Notes: generated by a model not told the origin, from the letters alone. A DNA stretch of 64,000 nucleotides from an uncultured Collinsella sp. (GCA_905197665.1 CAJJZP010000003.1:1-64000); one strand, 5' to 3'. Positions 10,067 through 19,579 are shown, counted from the first letter of the stretch. Numbers and translations are program-made.

Positions 10067-10227
10067 GGTTACGCGGTTTTGCCAAACCGCGTAATGAGTC
10101 GACGCTGCGCGAGCCCCTGCCGGGCAATCCGCCGCTCAAACCGTCGCTTGCGTACAGAAGTACGCGGCGCTCCTCTTTCGCGACACCTTGCCACGGCAGG
10201 GACTCGCTCGCTGACTTATGCTCAACC
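10067..10227 (+). repeat. Structured 3' element, copy 1
   Basis: The first of three copies of a ~165-180 nt element, 17 nt after a stop codon. P1 arms are GGTTACGCGGTTT and AAACCGCGTAA. The conserved GACGCTGC follows. P2 arms GCGAGCCCCTGCCG (10109-10122) and CGGCAGGGACTCGC (10194-10207) pair except at one C/A mismatch. P3 is GCGTAC / GTACGC with an AGAA loop (10150-10165). The conserved 3' end reads CTCGCTGACTTATGCTCAACC. Stem sequences differ from copies 2 and 3 but pairing is kept. Confidence 0.75.
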
Positions 10228-10343
10228 TATGGTTCAACCTTGCTTGCTAGATGCGGTCGCTGTTGTGTTATTCTAGAACAGACGTTCGTGAATAGTGCGC
10301 GGGGCCTTGCCTTGCGCTTGGCAAAAGGTGAGGGGAGGTCGGC

Positions 10344-10865
10344 TTGGTTATCTTAGGTATCGACCCCGGTTTGGCCCATACAGGCTGGGGGATTATCGAG
10401 GAACGGCGTGGCGAGGTTCGCTGCCGTGCCTACGGTTGTATCGAGACCAGCGCGGGCAGTCCGCTCGCGGTGCGCCTGTCGCATATCGCCCGCGACCTCA
10501 AGGGTGTCGTGGAGCGTTATCGACCCGATACCGCTGCTATCGAGAGCATTTACTTTGGCGCCAACGTTCGCTCGGCCATCCCCACGGCGCATGCCCGCGG
10601 TGCCGCGCTCGTGGCGCTTTCGGAATGCGCGCTCGAGATAGGCGAATACACGCCCATGCAGATCAAGCAGGCCGTGGTGGGTACGGGCGCTGCGGATAAA
10701 CGGCAGGTTGCCTACATGGTGCGCACGCTCACGCAGCTCGATCACGACCCTCACCCAGACCATGCCGCCGATGCCCTGGCCTGCGCCATCTGTCACGTCA
10801 ACCTCAGTCGCACGCGGGCGCTTACCGGTGGCGAGTTCTATCAACAGAGAGGAACCGGATACTGA
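10344..10865 (+). CDS. ruvC: Holliday junction endonuclease RuvC
   Basis: Cuts Holliday junctions during recombinational repair; 173 residues. The RNase H-fold acidic residues are visible: Asp7 in GIDPG, Glu near 66 in AIESIYFG, and Asp residues in HDPHPDHAADAL near 135-144. The start is TTG 10344, supported by AGGGGAGG eight bases upstream and by the conserved VILGIDPG N-terminus. The stop overlaps the ruvA start by one base (TGATG), indicating translational coupling in a ruvCAB operon. Confidence 0.96.
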   Translation: MVILGIDPGLAHTGWGIIEERRGEVRCRAYGCIETSAGSPLAVRLSHIARDLKGVVERYRPDTAAIESIYFGANVRSAIPTAHARGAALVALSECALEIGEYTPMQIKQAVVGTGAADKRQVAYMVRTLTQLDHDPHPDHAADALACAICHVNLSRTRALTGGEFYQQRGTGY

Positions 10866-11485
10866 TGATTTCCCAGCTCCATGGAACGCTTGTCGAGGCC
10901 ACGATGAGCTTGGCCGTCGTCGATGTGTCGGGCGTGGGCTTTGAGCTCGGTATTTCGGGCAGCACTGCGGCCACGTTGCCGACGCCTGGCGGCGAGGTTC
11001 GCCTCTACACGCGCATGCAGGTGCGTGAGGACGCCATGACGCTCTTTGGTTTTGCCTCCAAGGACGAGCGCACGATGTTCGATCGGCTCGTGTCCGTCTC
11101 GGGCGTCGGTCCGCGCCTGGCGCTTGCCGTGCTTTCCACCTATACCGTGGGCCAGCTGTATTCCCTGGTAATGGCCGAGGATGACAAGGGCATGGCCAAG
11201 GTTCCCGGTGTAGGCAAAAAGACCGCGCAGCGTCTGATCCTGGAGCTCAAGAGTACCTTTGCCAATGACAAGGGCTTTGTGCCGGTCGACGTGATTCCCG
11301 GCCAGGTTTCGATGCCGGTTCCCGCCGCCGCTCCTTCGGCGATCGATGACGCCCGCGCGGCGCTCCTCTCCATGGGCTTTAGCCCGCAGGAGACCGATGT
11401 CGCCCTGAGCGGGTATGATGGGCAGGATATGCGTGTCGAGGATCTGCTCGGCGCGGCGCTTAAGCGACTTGGAATGGATGCGTGA
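10865..11485 (+). CDS. ruvA: Holliday junction DNA helicase subunit RuvA
   Basis: DNA-binding subunit of the RuvAB branch-migration motor, 206 residues. It has the N-terminal OB fold, the helix-hairpin-helix blocks (VSGVGPRLAL near 80; VPGVGKKTAQRL near 115) and a C-terminal UBA-like domain that contacts RuvB. It starts on the last base of the ruvC stop codon and its own stop overlaps ruvB, so the three proteins are made from one message. Confidence 0.96.
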   Translation: MISQLHGTLVEATMSLAVVDVSGVGFELGISGSTAATLPTPGGEVRLYTRMQVREDAMTLFGFASKDERTMFDRLVSVSGVGPRLALAVLSTYTVGQLYSLVMAEDDKGMAKVPGVGKKTAQRLILELKSTFANDKGFVPVDVIPGQVSMPVPAAAPSAIDDARAALLSMGFSPQETDVALSGYDGQDMRVEDLLGAALKRLGMDA

Positions 11486-12552
11486 TGTGGGAAGCCGATG
11501 ACTCTCAGGACCTGTGGGCGACGCCCGGCAACTCGCCGGCGGCATCCATGGCGCACGGCGAGCGCATGGTGGGCTCGGAGCTGACGGCCGAGGACCTCGA
11601 TGTCGACCGCACCCTGCGTCCCCAGCGCTTGGACGACTATTGCGGTCAGGAGCATATCAAGCAGAGCCTGCGCGTGCTCATCGAGGCGGCGCAGAGCCGT
11701 GGCGAGACGCTCGACCACGTTATCTTTTCGGGCCCTCCGGGTCTGGGTAAGACCACGCTGGCCACGGTTATCGCCAACGAGCTGGGCGCTCAGATTAAGA
11801 CGACGAGCGGCCCCGCTATTGCGCGTACCGGCGACCTGGCGGCTATCCTGACTAACTTGCAGCCGGGTGACGTGCTGTTTATCGACGAGATTCACCGCCT
11901 CAACCGCTCGGTCGAGGAGGTTCTGTATCCCGCTATGGAGGACTTTGCGCTCGATATCGTGATCGGCAAGGGTCCGGCTGCACGCTCGATTCGCCTGGAT
12001 ATCCCCAAGTTCACGCTGGTGGCGGCAACGACTCGCTCGGGCATGTTGACCGGCCCGCTACGCGACCGTTTTGGCATTTCGTATCGCCTGGATTACTACA
12101 CCGTCGAGGAGCTTGCCCAGATTGTGACGCGCTCGGCGACCATCCTGGGCGTGACGATCGACCATCCCAGCGCGCTCGAGATCGGCTCACGCTCGCGTGG
12201 TACGCCGCGCCTCGCCAACCGTCTGCTCAAGCGCGTGCGCGACTACGCGCAGGTGCGCGGCAACGGTCCTATTGAGCTTGATATTTGTCGTCAGGCGCTC
12301 GAGTTTTTTGAGATCGATGAGCTTGGTCTGGACTGGATGGATATCCGCATCTTGGAGACGCTTGCCAAGACGTTCTCCGGCCGTGCTGTGGGCCTGACGA
12401 CACTTGCCAGCGCGGTGGGCGAGGACCCGGGAACGCTCGAGGATGTCTATGAGCCTTATCTGCTGCAGTGCGGCTTGATGATTCGCACGCCCCAGGGCCG
12501 CCAGGCAACGCTTCGCACCTTTGAGCACTTAGGAATTGAACCGGCCGTCTAG
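11485..12552 (+). CDS. ruvB: Holliday junction DNA helicase RuvB
   Basis: AAA+ ATPase motor of branch migration, about 355 residues. Walker A GPPGLGKTT lies near residue 83, Walker B DEIHR near 134, sensor 1 ATTRSG near 175, and the arginine-finger RDRFG near 192, followed by the winged-helix C-domain. ATG 11485 overlaps the last base of the ruvA stop; GTG 11482 one codon earlier is the alternative. It is the last gene of ruvCAB. Confidence 0.96.
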   Translation: MWEADDSQDLWATPGNSPAASMAHGERMVGSELTAEDLDVDRTLRPQRLDDYCGQEHIKQSLRVLIEAAQSRGETLDHVIFSGPPGLGKTTLATVIANELGAQIKTTSGPAIARTGDLAAILTNLQPGDVLFIDEIHRLNRSVEEVLYPAMEDFALDIVIGKGPAARSIRLDIPKFTLVAATTRSGMLTGPLRDRFGISYRLDYYTVEELAQIVTRSATILGVTIDHPSALEIGSRSRGTPRLANRLLKRVRDYAQVRGNGPIELDICRQALEFFEIDELGLDWMDIRILETLAKTFSGRAVGLTTLASAVGEDPGTLEDVYEPYLLQCGLMIRTPQGRQATLRTFEHLGIEPAV

Positions 12553-12683
12553 GACGGGTTTGTAGGCTATCGCTGAGCATTGGATAAACATATCGCCATT
12601 CATCGGTTACGGGTGTTTTACTATTGCGCGCCCGTGCTATGCTGAATTGGTCTTTTTCTCATTCGGTAACGAAAGGACCGCCC

Positions 12684-14351
12684 ATGCCTACTGACATCGA
12701 AATCGCACGTTCCGTCACGCCGCTGCCCATTACCGAGGTGGCTAAGAACGCCGGCGTCGACGTAAAGCACCTGATTCCGTACGGCTTCGACAAGGCTAAG
12801 GTCGACTATTCACTGCTCAACGAGCCGACTGATCACCAGGCCAAGCTCGTCCTCGTGACCGCTATCAACCCAACGCCTGCGGGCGAGGGCAAGACCACCA
12901 CGACCATCGGTCTGGCCGATGGCCTGCGTCGCCGCGGCGTCAAGAGCGCCGTGGCCCTGCGCGAGCCTTCGCTCGGCCCTGTCTTTGGCGTTAAGGGCGG
13001 TGCTGCCGGTGGCGGCTGGGCTCAGGTGATCCCCATGGAGGATATCAACCTGCACTTTACCGGCGACTTCCACGCTATCGGTGCTGCCAACAACCTGCTG
13101 GCCGCCATGCTTGATAACCACATCCAGCAGGGCAATCAGCTCGGTATTGACGTTAAGCGCATCACTTGGAAGCGCGTCGTCGATATGAACGACCGTCAGC
13201 TGCGCCACGTTATCGACGGCATTGGCGGTAAGGCCCAGGGCGTGCCGCGCGAGGACGGCTTCGATATCACCGTCGCCTCCGAGGTCATGGCAATCCTGTG
13301 CCTGTCTACGAGCATCAGCGACCTCAAGGAACGCTTGGGTGAGATCGTCGTCGGCTACAGCTTTGCCGGCGAGCCCGTCCGTGCCCGCGACCTTAAGGCC
13401 CAGGGTGCCATGGCCGCGTTGCTTAAGGACGCGCTCAAGCCCAACCTGGTGCAAACGCTCGAGGGCACGCCCGCGTTTGTCCACGGCGGTCCCTTCGCCA
13501 ACATTGCCCACGGCTGCAACTCCATCATGGCTACGCGTATGGCGATGCGCTTTGGCGATGTCGCCATTACCGAGGCCGGCTTCGGTGCCGATCTGGGTGC
13601 CGAGAAGTTCCTCGACATTAAGTGCCGCATGACGGGCGTTCGCCCCAGCGCCGTCGTGATCGTCGCGACCGCTCGTGCGCTGAAGTACAACGGTGGCGTC
13701 GCCAAGGCCGACCTCAACGAGGAGAACCTCGAGGCACTCAAGGCTGGCATGCCCAACCTGCTGCGTCACGTCGACAACATCCAGAACGTCTATGGTCTGC
13801 CCTGCGTGGTCGCCATCAACCGTTTCCCGACGGACACCGAGGCCGAGCTTGCTCTCATCGAGTCCGAGTGCCAGAAGCTCGGCGTCAACGTTAAGCTTTC
13901 CGAGGTCTGGGCCAAGGGCGGCGAGGGCGCGCTCGAGCTTGCCGATGAGGTCATGCGTCTGATTGAGCAGCCGAGCGAGCTTAAGTTTGCCTATGAGGAC
14001 GGCGCTGATGTCGCTGATGCCCTCGAGGCCGTTGCCACCAAGGTCTACCGCGCCGACGGCGTTGACTTTACGCCGGCCGCCAAGCGCCAGCTCGCCGAGC
14101 TGCGCGAGAACGGCTTTGGTAACCTGCCGGTGTGCGTCGCCAAGACGCAGTACAGCTTTAGCGACAACGCCAAGGTCCTGGGCGCTCCCGAGAGCTTCCG
14201 CATCACCGTGCGCGAGCTCAAGGTTTCCGCCGGCGCCCACTTTGTGGTCGCACTGACTGGCAGCGTTCTGACCATGCCGGGCCTGCCCAGGATCCCCGCG
14301 GCCGAAAACATCGACGTCGACAACGACGGCAACATCACCGGCCTGTTCTAA
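12684..14351 (+). CDS. fhs: Formate-tetrahydrofolate ligase
   Basis: ATP-dependent ligation of formate to THF giving 10-formyl-THF, the entry to the folate one-carbon branch; 555 residues, the standard length. The nucleotide-binding loop TPAGEGKTTTTIGLADG lies near residue 63 and the signature EPSLGPVFGVKGGAAGGG near 98. ATG 12684 follows GAAAGGA. It is monocistronic, closed by a strong terminator. Its partners fchA and folD lie 10 kb downstream, so the formate-to-methylene-THF route is complete within the window. Confidence 0.97.
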   Translation: MPTDIEIARSVTPLPITEVAKNAGVDVKHLIPYGFDKAKVDYSLLNEPTDHQAKLVLVTAINPTPAGEGKTTTTIGLADGLRRRGVKSAVALREPSLGPVFGVKGGAAGGGWAQVIPMEDINLHFTGDFHAIGAANNLLAAMLDNHIQQGNQLGIDVKRITWKRVVDMNDRQLRHVIDGIGGKAQGVPREDGFDITVASEVMAILCLSTSISDLKERLGEIVVGYSFAGEPVRARDLKAQGAMAALLKDALKPNLVQTLEGTPAFVHGGPFANIAHGCNSIMATRMAMRFGDVAITEAGFGADLGAEKFLDIKCRMTGVRPSAVVIVATARALKYNGGVAKADLNEENLEALKAGMPNLLRHVDNIQNVYGLPCVVAINRFPTDTEAELALIESECQKLGVNVKLSEVWAKGGEGALELADEVMRLIEQPSELKFAYEDGADVADALEAVATKVYRADGVDFTPAAKRQLAELRENGFGNLPVCVAKTQYSFSDNAKVLGAPESFRITVRELKVSAGAHFVVALTGSVLTMPGLPRIPAAENIDVDNDGNITGLF

Positions 14352-14376
14352 GCTCGCTGCTCATAGCCGCTTGCCC

Positions 14377-14413
14377 GCCCCGTCGCGCCTACCAAGGCCC
14401 GGCGGGGCTTTTT
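14377..14413 (+). terminator. Terminator of fhs
   Basis: Arms GCCCCGTC (14377-14384) and GGCGGGGC (14401-14408) pair with one G-U, followed by TTTTT. Confidence 0.8.
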
Positions 14414-14531
14414 GATCCTTAGGCCCGCGCATGTCTTGTAGATACCGACGGGCTCTGCCCATCATAGGCTTTTGCGCGGGTAGAATGCATGGATAACTTG
14501 AGGCTCACGCGCGACGGAAAGGAATCGTTGC

Positions 14532-15521
14532 ATGGATCAGGACAAGACAACCGTGATGGGCGGCTACGGTTCCGCGCAGGCTGGCGATAGCGCCGATGCG
14601 ACCCGCGTTGTTCCCAACCCCGGTTATACCGACCCCGCCGCGACGCAGCCTTCTGCCGAGCCCACCCGGGTTATGGGCTATGGCGACACGGCGCAGGATT
14701 CTTACGCTGCATCTTCGCAAGGCCCCTATGGCAACGCAGCTCCGGATCCGTTTGATTACGCGCCGCAGGATTCTTATGCTGCCTCGACGCCGAATCCCTA
14801 TGATGACCTGCCGCAGAATCCCATTCCGCAGCCTCAGCAGACGACGTATATGCCGCGCACGGTTCAGCCTCGTTACGAGTCGCGCGAGCCGTATCGCGAG
14901 TACCCCAAGTCGATTCCGCAATATGGCGAGGACGAGGAGAAGAAGCCGTCGCGTTCGTCGAGCGTGATCAAGAAGATCCTCATCGTGTTGGCGATCTTCT
15001 TTGCGCTGTCGGTTGTGTTTGCCATAGTGTCGGGCATGCTCAACAAGCGAGGGAGTTCAACGGCCGATACCGCTGCCGAACAAACCGAGTCCGCCTCGTC
15101 TAGCACCGTCGATCTGAGCGATATTCCGGGGCAGTACTGGTCCAACGCCAAGAAGCTCCTCAAGTCGCGCGGCGCCGATCTTTCGAATGCCGTGGTCCTG
15201 ACTGATGATGGCTCAACGCCCGTCGTCGATGCCAACTGGGTCGTTACTTCTGCCTACTATAACGACAGCGGCAACCTCGAAATTCAGCTCACGCACAAGA
15301 ACAGCTCAGGCAGCTCGTCCGACGGCCAAAGCGGTACCGACAGCTCGAGCTCCAACACGCTGGAGGACTTGAGCAACAAGGCACAGGAGTTGGGAGACAA
15401 GGCGCAAGAGCTGGGCGACACGGCTCAGAATCTCGGCGATACCGCACAGAACCTGGGCGATATGGCAACGAACGCTTGGAACGCCCTGCAAAACGGCATC
15501 TCGGGCGCGCAGGGAAACTAG
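14532..15521 (+). CDS. Membrane protein with disordered N-terminus and PASTA-like region
   Basis: 329 residues of unknown function. The first ~150 residues are Pro/Tyr/Gln/Asp-rich and disordered, with repeated PQDSYAAS-type units. One transmembrane helix (ILIVLAIFFALSVVFAIVSG) lies at about 152-171. An extracellular segment at about 195-255 (QYWSNAKKLLKSRGADL) resembles a single PASTA-like unit. The C-terminus has heptad-like repeats of the AQELGDK and AQNLGD type. ATG 14532 follows GAAAGGA. The topology suggests a cytoplasmic tail and an outside domain that may touch cell-wall material; this is inference. Confidence 0.7.
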   Translation: MDQDKTTVMGGYGSAQAGDSADATRVVPNPGYTDPAATQPSAEPTRVMGYGDTAQDSYAASSQGPYGNAAPDPFDYAPQDSYAASTPNPYDDLPQNPIPQPQQTTYMPRTVQPRYESREPYREYPKSIPQYGEDEEKKPSRSSSVIKKILIVLAIFFALSVVFAIVSGMLNKRGSSTADTAAEQTESASSSTVDLSDIPGQYWSNAKKLLKSRGADLSNAVVLTDDGSTPVVDANWVVTSAYYNDSGNLEIQLTHKNSSGSSSDGQSGTDSSSSNTLEDLSNKAQELGDKAQELGDTAQNLGDTAQNLGDMATNAWNALQNGISGAQGN

Positions 15522-15533
15522 CTGTTAAACAGG

Positions 15534-16715
15534 CTACAGCTGCTCTGCTGGACGGTCGGGCGAGCTAAAGCCCGAATCAAACGTGACGACGCATGAGACG
15601 TCGGGCCGGCGCTCGTGCACGATGCGCGTGACGAGCTCCAGCAGCTCCTCGTCGGATATGTCAAAGCCGTCGGGACGCACAAGGTCAAACGAAACGAACC
15701 CGTCGTGCTCGTGCAGGTCGTGGATGGAGAGCGCGGGATCGATCTGCATGACGCCGCGCTTGACCCAGCCGCGCAAGTCATCGCCGGTTGTCGCGATGGG
15801 GTCGCAGTGCAGCGTGATACCAATGCCCATCTGGCGCTTGATGTCGTGCTCGATGGTGTCCAGAATCTCGTGGTGCTCAAACGCGTCGCCCTCGCCGGGC
15901 ATCTCCACGTGGGCGCTGGCAAACTGACGACCGGGGCCGTAGTCGTGCACCATGAGGTCGTGTGTGCCCAAGACCTGCGGATAGGACATGATCTTGTCGC
16001 GGATTGCCTGGACGAGCTTGGGGTCGGGCGCTTGCCCCAGCAACGGGCTGATGGCGTCGCGCACTAGGCCCATGCCACTGATGCAGATAAAGATGCCCAC
16101 ACCCAGGCCTGCCCAGCCATCGAGGTCAAAGCCGGTCGTCTGCGAAATAAGCGCCGCCACCAAGACCGAGCCCGAGGTAATGACGTCGTTTTTGGAGTCC
16201 TGCGCTGTGGCGATGAGCATCTCGGAATCGATGCGGTTACCCAGTGCGCGGTTGAACGCGGCCATCCAGAATTTGACGAGCATGGACAGAATAAGGGCGG
16301 CCATGGAGAGCGCCGAATACACGGTGGGCGAGGGCTTGATGATCTTGGTTATCGACTCGAGGATTAGGTTGATGCCGACGGCGCAAACCAGGACGGCGAC
16401 AAACAGACCGGCCAGGTACTCGTAGCGGCCGTGGCCGTAAGGGTGGCCCTCGTCTGCCGGGCGGCTGGCAAGGCGGAACCCGAGCAGACTCACGATGTTG
16501 CTCGAGGCATCGGAGAGGTTGTTGAAAGCGTCGGCGATGAGCGAGACAGAGCCGGCGAGCAGGCCCGCGATGCCCTTGGCCAGGCACAGGGTGATGTTGA
16601 GGCCAATGCAGATGAGGCTTGCGGCAAAGCCCGCGTTGGTGCGGCAAGATGCATCGACCGGCTCGCCCTCGCTGCCGTGAACAAGCGTATGTACCAGCCG
16701 ATTTACAAATAGCAT
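15534..16715 (-). CDS. Cation diffusion facilitator transporter
   Basis: Predicted divalent-metal/proton antiporter of the CDF family, about 393 residues. Membrane helices fill residues 25-220, with the metal-site motifs SLIADAFNNLSDASSN and HPYGHGRYEY. The C-terminal cytoplasmic ferredoxin-like domain includes HDLMVHDYGPG, and an extra C-terminal segment follows it. The start at 16715 is preferred because GAGGA lies just upstream; an in-frame ATG at 16736 has no ribosome-binding site. Metal specificity (Zn, Mn or Fe) is not readable. It converges on the gene at 14532 with a 12-nt gap. Confidence 0.92.
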   Translation of the reverse strand: MLFVNRLVHTLVHGSEGEPVDASCRTNAGFAASLICIGLNITLCLAKGIAGLLAGSVSLIADAFNNLSDASSNIVSLLGFRLASRPADEGHPYGHGRYEYLAGLFVAVLVCAVGINLILESITKIIKPSPTVYSALSMAALILSMLVKFWMAAFNRALGNRIDSEMLIATAQDSKNDVITSGSVLVAALISQTTGFDLDGWAGLGVGIFICISGMGLVRDAISPLLGQAPDPKLVQAIRDKIMSYPQVLGTHDLMVHDYGPGRQFASAHVEMPGEGDAFEHHEILDTIEHDIKRQMGIGITLHCDPIATTGDDLRGWVKRGVMQIDPALSIHDLHEHDGFVSFDLVRPDGFDISDEELLELVTRIVHERRPDVSCVVTFDSGFSSPDRPAEQL

Positions 16716-16852
16716 AGCGGTCGTCCTCACAATCATGTTTAAGGGGATAGTGTAGCTCGCGCGGGGGCGCCGTGCACCGATGCTCAGAAAATGCAGCAAT
16801 AGTCTGCCGGTGCTAACGAGCGAGCCTTCTCGTCTGCCTGGGTGGTCCATTT

Positions 16853-16865
16853 TGGGCCACATGGG
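16853..16865 (+). promoter_or_regulatory. TGGG-C-CACATGG motif upstream of zinc-ribbon gene
   Basis: TGGGCCACATGGG stands about 70 nt before the start codon at 16934. Close relatives, read on the minus strand, occur upstream of the two lipoprotein genes at 23115-23130 and 24085-24100. It is a possible common operator. Confidence 0.35.
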
Positions 16866-16933
16866 TATGGGCATGTGCCTGTTTGCTCGACATACTTAAT
16901 GTCGACAGCCCCTGCGCAAAGGAGGACGTTTCC

Positions 16934-18271
16934 ATGGACGAGATGTTTGCCATTAAATGTCAAAACTGCGGCGGCCCTATGTACTCGCACCAAGCTAAGC
17001 GCAGCTTTGAGTGCGCTTATTGCGGTGCGGTCATTCCGTGGCAGGCGGACGCCGGAGAGCCCAAGAGCGCCCTGGGCATTCGCCATACGCCGTTGACGGT
17101 AGTGGATGGACTGCTCAAGCTCACGCATGTGTCGCAACTCGAGCGCCCGGAGGACCCGGACTGGTATTTCTTCAATTCGCACTGGCGCAATCAGTCGGTC
17201 CTGGAACATCTGCTGTGGGAGGACCGCGGCACGGCGCAGGAGTTCCAAGAAGCGACGCACGTGAGCATTCCTTGTCCCTTCTGCGGAGCGTCCTTTGAGG
17301 GCAAGTCAACGCAGCGTGTGTTTGAGTGCCCGTCCTGCGGCAACAAGATCGGCATTGCCGACCTGCTCAAGCCGGGGACGTTTAGCAAGCGCCTGACCTT
17401 GGGCGTTGGTGCGGAGTATGTACCTGGGCAGGGTATTCCCTGCGAAATCTCGCCGCAGCAGGCACGTGCCAACGCACTGCAGCTGGTGCACCAGTATGCG
17501 GAAGCCTTTGCCGGGCACGACGTGGAAGATGCGATCCAAAACGACATGATGCTCTTCTATTTCCCCATGGCGCTGGCGGACCTGCGCATGATGGTGAGCT
17601 TCCCGGGCAAGGGCCTGAGCAAGGAAACCCTGGTGTACTACGAGGTGCTCGACTGGGCATACCCCAGGGCAAACTACCTGGACGTTCGTCTCATGGGCAT
17701 TTTGGAGCCGTGGGACTATGCCAAGGTTGGGCCGTTTGACCCTGCCATGCAGGAAGGTGACTTTCGTGTCGTCTCCGTCGATGCGTCTACCAAGGACCAG
17801 GTGGTCATTGATAAGTTGGCGCTCGACGTTGCGGGCAACGACGCCGAGGCTGTACTGGGGCTCAATAAAAAGAGCATCCGCACCTGGGCGCGCAAGGCCT
17901 GCAAGCATAAGGACGGCCTGGTGATGGTGCCGGTCTACTTTGTCGATCGTCCGGCGACAGACGGCCGCGATGGCGAGCAGGTGCGCATTGCCGTAAACGG
18001 TCAGACGGGCCGCGCGGCCGCGGTGGTGTTTAGCGACAAGCGCGAGACGCATATCGTGGCGCCGCTCAACCCGAGCCTGCATCTGTCCGGCGAGAGTACC
18101 GTGCATGCCACGCCCATCGAGGTCAAATACGTTAAGTCGCCGTTTCTGTACCAGATCGTACGCCGTGGAGGCGGCGAGCAGCAGCATCAGGTTGCAGCGG
18201 TCGCCGAGGGTTCTTACCGAGAGGAGAAGCCCAAACGCAAGGGCTTGCTCGCTGCGATCTTTGGGAAGTAG
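16934..18271 (+). CDS. Double zinc-ribbon protein of unknown function
   Basis: 445 residues. Two zinc-ribbon pairs are clear: CQNCGG (9-12) with CAYCGA (near 29-32), and CPFCGA (near 115) with CPSCGN (near 132). The rest is soluble, and the C-terminal half (VNGQTGRAAAVV near 355) resembles the TFIIB-type zinc-ribbon proteins common in gut Firmicutes and Actinobacteria, whose role is unknown. The tail is basic. ATG 16934 follows a strong AAAGGAGG. No partner gene is evident; it converges with the YhcG-type nuclease gene downstream. Confidence 0.75.
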   Translation: MDEMFAIKCQNCGGPMYSHQAKRSFECAYCGAVIPWQADAGEPKSALGIRHTPLTVVDGLLKLTHVSQLERPEDPDWYFFNSHWRNQSVLEHLLWEDRGTAQEFQEATHVSIPCPFCGASFEGKSTQRVFECPSCGNKIGIADLLKPGTFSKRLTLGVGAEYVPGQGIPCEISPQQARANALQLVHQYAEAFAGHDVEDAIQNDMMLFYFPMALADLRMMVSFPGKGLSKETLVYYEVLDWAYPRANYLDVRLMGILEPWDYAKVGPFDPAMQEGDFRVVSVDASTKDQVVIDKLALDVAGNDAEAVLGLNKKSIRTWARKACKHKDGLVMVPVYFVDRPATDGRDGEQVRIAVNGQTGRAAAVVFSDKRETHIVAPLNPSLHLSGESTVHATPIEVKYVKSPFLYQIVRRGGGEQQHQVAAVAEGSYREEKPKRKGLLAAIFGK

Positions 18272-18328
18272 GGAAGCGCAGCGCGGGACGGCTCACAGGC
18301 GTGCGGGCGTTTCGGTCGCAACGTGCTG

Positions 18329-19381
18329 CTACCCTTGCGTTTCGCCATTGGTCGCTTCGTTGATGGCGCGGTACTCGGCACTCAGCTCGCGCGCCAGCTC
18401 TTCCTTGCTTGGAAGATACGGCAGGTATTTGGCGGCAAACACTTGGTCGTTGTCTTCGGGCAGCGTGTACTCGACGATCGAATCGCTTTTGTCCGCGCAG
18501 AGCACGATGCCTATGGGCGGATTGTCGCCTTCGTTCATGAGCTCGCGCGTGTAGTAGTTCACATACATTTGCATCTGGCCCAGGTCCTGATGCGTAAGAT
18601 CGTCCGTCTTAAGGTCGATGAGCACGAAGCAGCGCATCAGATAGTTGTAAAAAACAAGGTCAATATAGAAATGGCGTCCATCAAAGGTGATGCGCTTTTG
18701 GCGCGCCTCGAAAGCGAAGCCACGGCCAAGCTCCAGCAGGAACTTCTGAAGATGCGTGATGAGCGCCTGCTCTAGATCGCTCTCGCGAAACGCAGTATCG
18801 TCCGAGAAACCTAAAAACTCCAGCACATATGGGTCGCGGATGATATCCTCGGGGCGATGAGCCGGGGTGCTCTTTTGGATTTCCTGGGTGACGACCTCCT
18901 TGTCCTTGCTGGCAAGTAGGCGCTCTCGGAACATGGTGTTGATCTGGCGTTCGAGCTGACGCGTGCTCCAGCGAGAATCGGCGCATTCGTTCATGTACCA
19001 TGTTCGAGTTTCGGGGTCAGGAATGCGTATTAACCTGCGGTAATGTGTCCAGCTCAATTCGGGACGCAGTGAGTCCCGAATTGGAAATGCAAGATGGAAC
19101 TGACGCATTTTACGCAGCTCTCTTGCTTCAAAACCTTTACCAAAATCTTTGGTAAGTTTGATTGCGAGGGCCTTGAGCAGTGCCTCTCCATACTTGGCGC
19201 GCTCCTCTCCGCCCTGCTCATCAACAATGCTCTTGCCGATCTCCCAGTACGCCTCAACCATCGCAAAGTTAACGGCGGTATAAGCCTTGTCGCGAGCGGC
19301 GTTGAGAATCGAGGAAACCTGCTTGTAAAAACCTTCGGGCACGATTGCCGATTCTCCACGGTTTACCAGTTCGCCCATCAC
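18329..19381 (-). CDS. YhcG-family PDDEXK nuclease (DUF1016)
   Basis: 350 residues with the two-part layout of YhcG proteins: an N-terminal DUF1016 helical domain (EAYWEIGKSIVDEQ; ELRKMRQFHLAF; LSWTHYRRLIRI) and a C-terminal PDDEXK nuclease. The nuclease core is visible as FYIDLVFYN then FVLIDLKT near 245-262, which fits the D...(D/E)xK metal site. Families of this type are linked to mobile-element and restriction-like functions. It stands alone with no methylase or toxin partner, and base composition is lower in G+C than neighbours, suggesting acquisition. The target is unknown. Confidence 0.85.
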   Translation of the reverse strand: MMGELVNRGESAIVPEGFYKQVSSILNAARDKAYTAVNFAMVEAYWEIGKSIVDEQGGEERAKYGEALLKALAIKLTKDFGKGFEARELRKMRQFHLAFPIRDSLRPELSWTHYRRLIRIPDPETRTWYMNECADSRWSTRQLERQINTMFRERLLASKDKEVVTQEIQKSTPAHRPEDIIRDPYVLEFLGFSDDTAFRESDLEQALITHLQKFLLELGRGFAFEARQKRITFDGRHFYIDLVFYNYLMRCFVLIDLKTDDLTHQDLGQMQMYVNYYTRELMNEGDNPPIGIVLCADKSDSIVEYTLPEDNDQVFAAKYLPYLPSKEELARELSAEYRAINEATNGETQG

Positions 19382-19579
19382 TGTCGCCCCACTTTCCTCT
19401 TGTGGAATGCATCTTTATCGCATCTAGTTTAAAGCCTCGCGCGGACACGAATTGCTGTGCTGTCTGGCACCTTCGCATGGGAGCCTTGCGGTGACTAAAA
19501 TGTGGCCATAGAGGCAGTTTTAGCGAACCCCGCGGGAGTGACACGCATGGATAACAACACTTTGCTACTCCTTCATGAC

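Noticed and set aside
7566..10139. A long minus-strand frame opposite the NadE-like gene
   Set aside because: Same mirror-frame effect. The plus-strand protein has recognisable family blocks and a ribosome-binding site.
14755..14860. A small tandem repeat array as a CRISPR-like feature
   Set aside because: The repeats (PQDSYAAS-type) are coding repeats in the disordered region of a membrane protein, with no spacers or cas genes.
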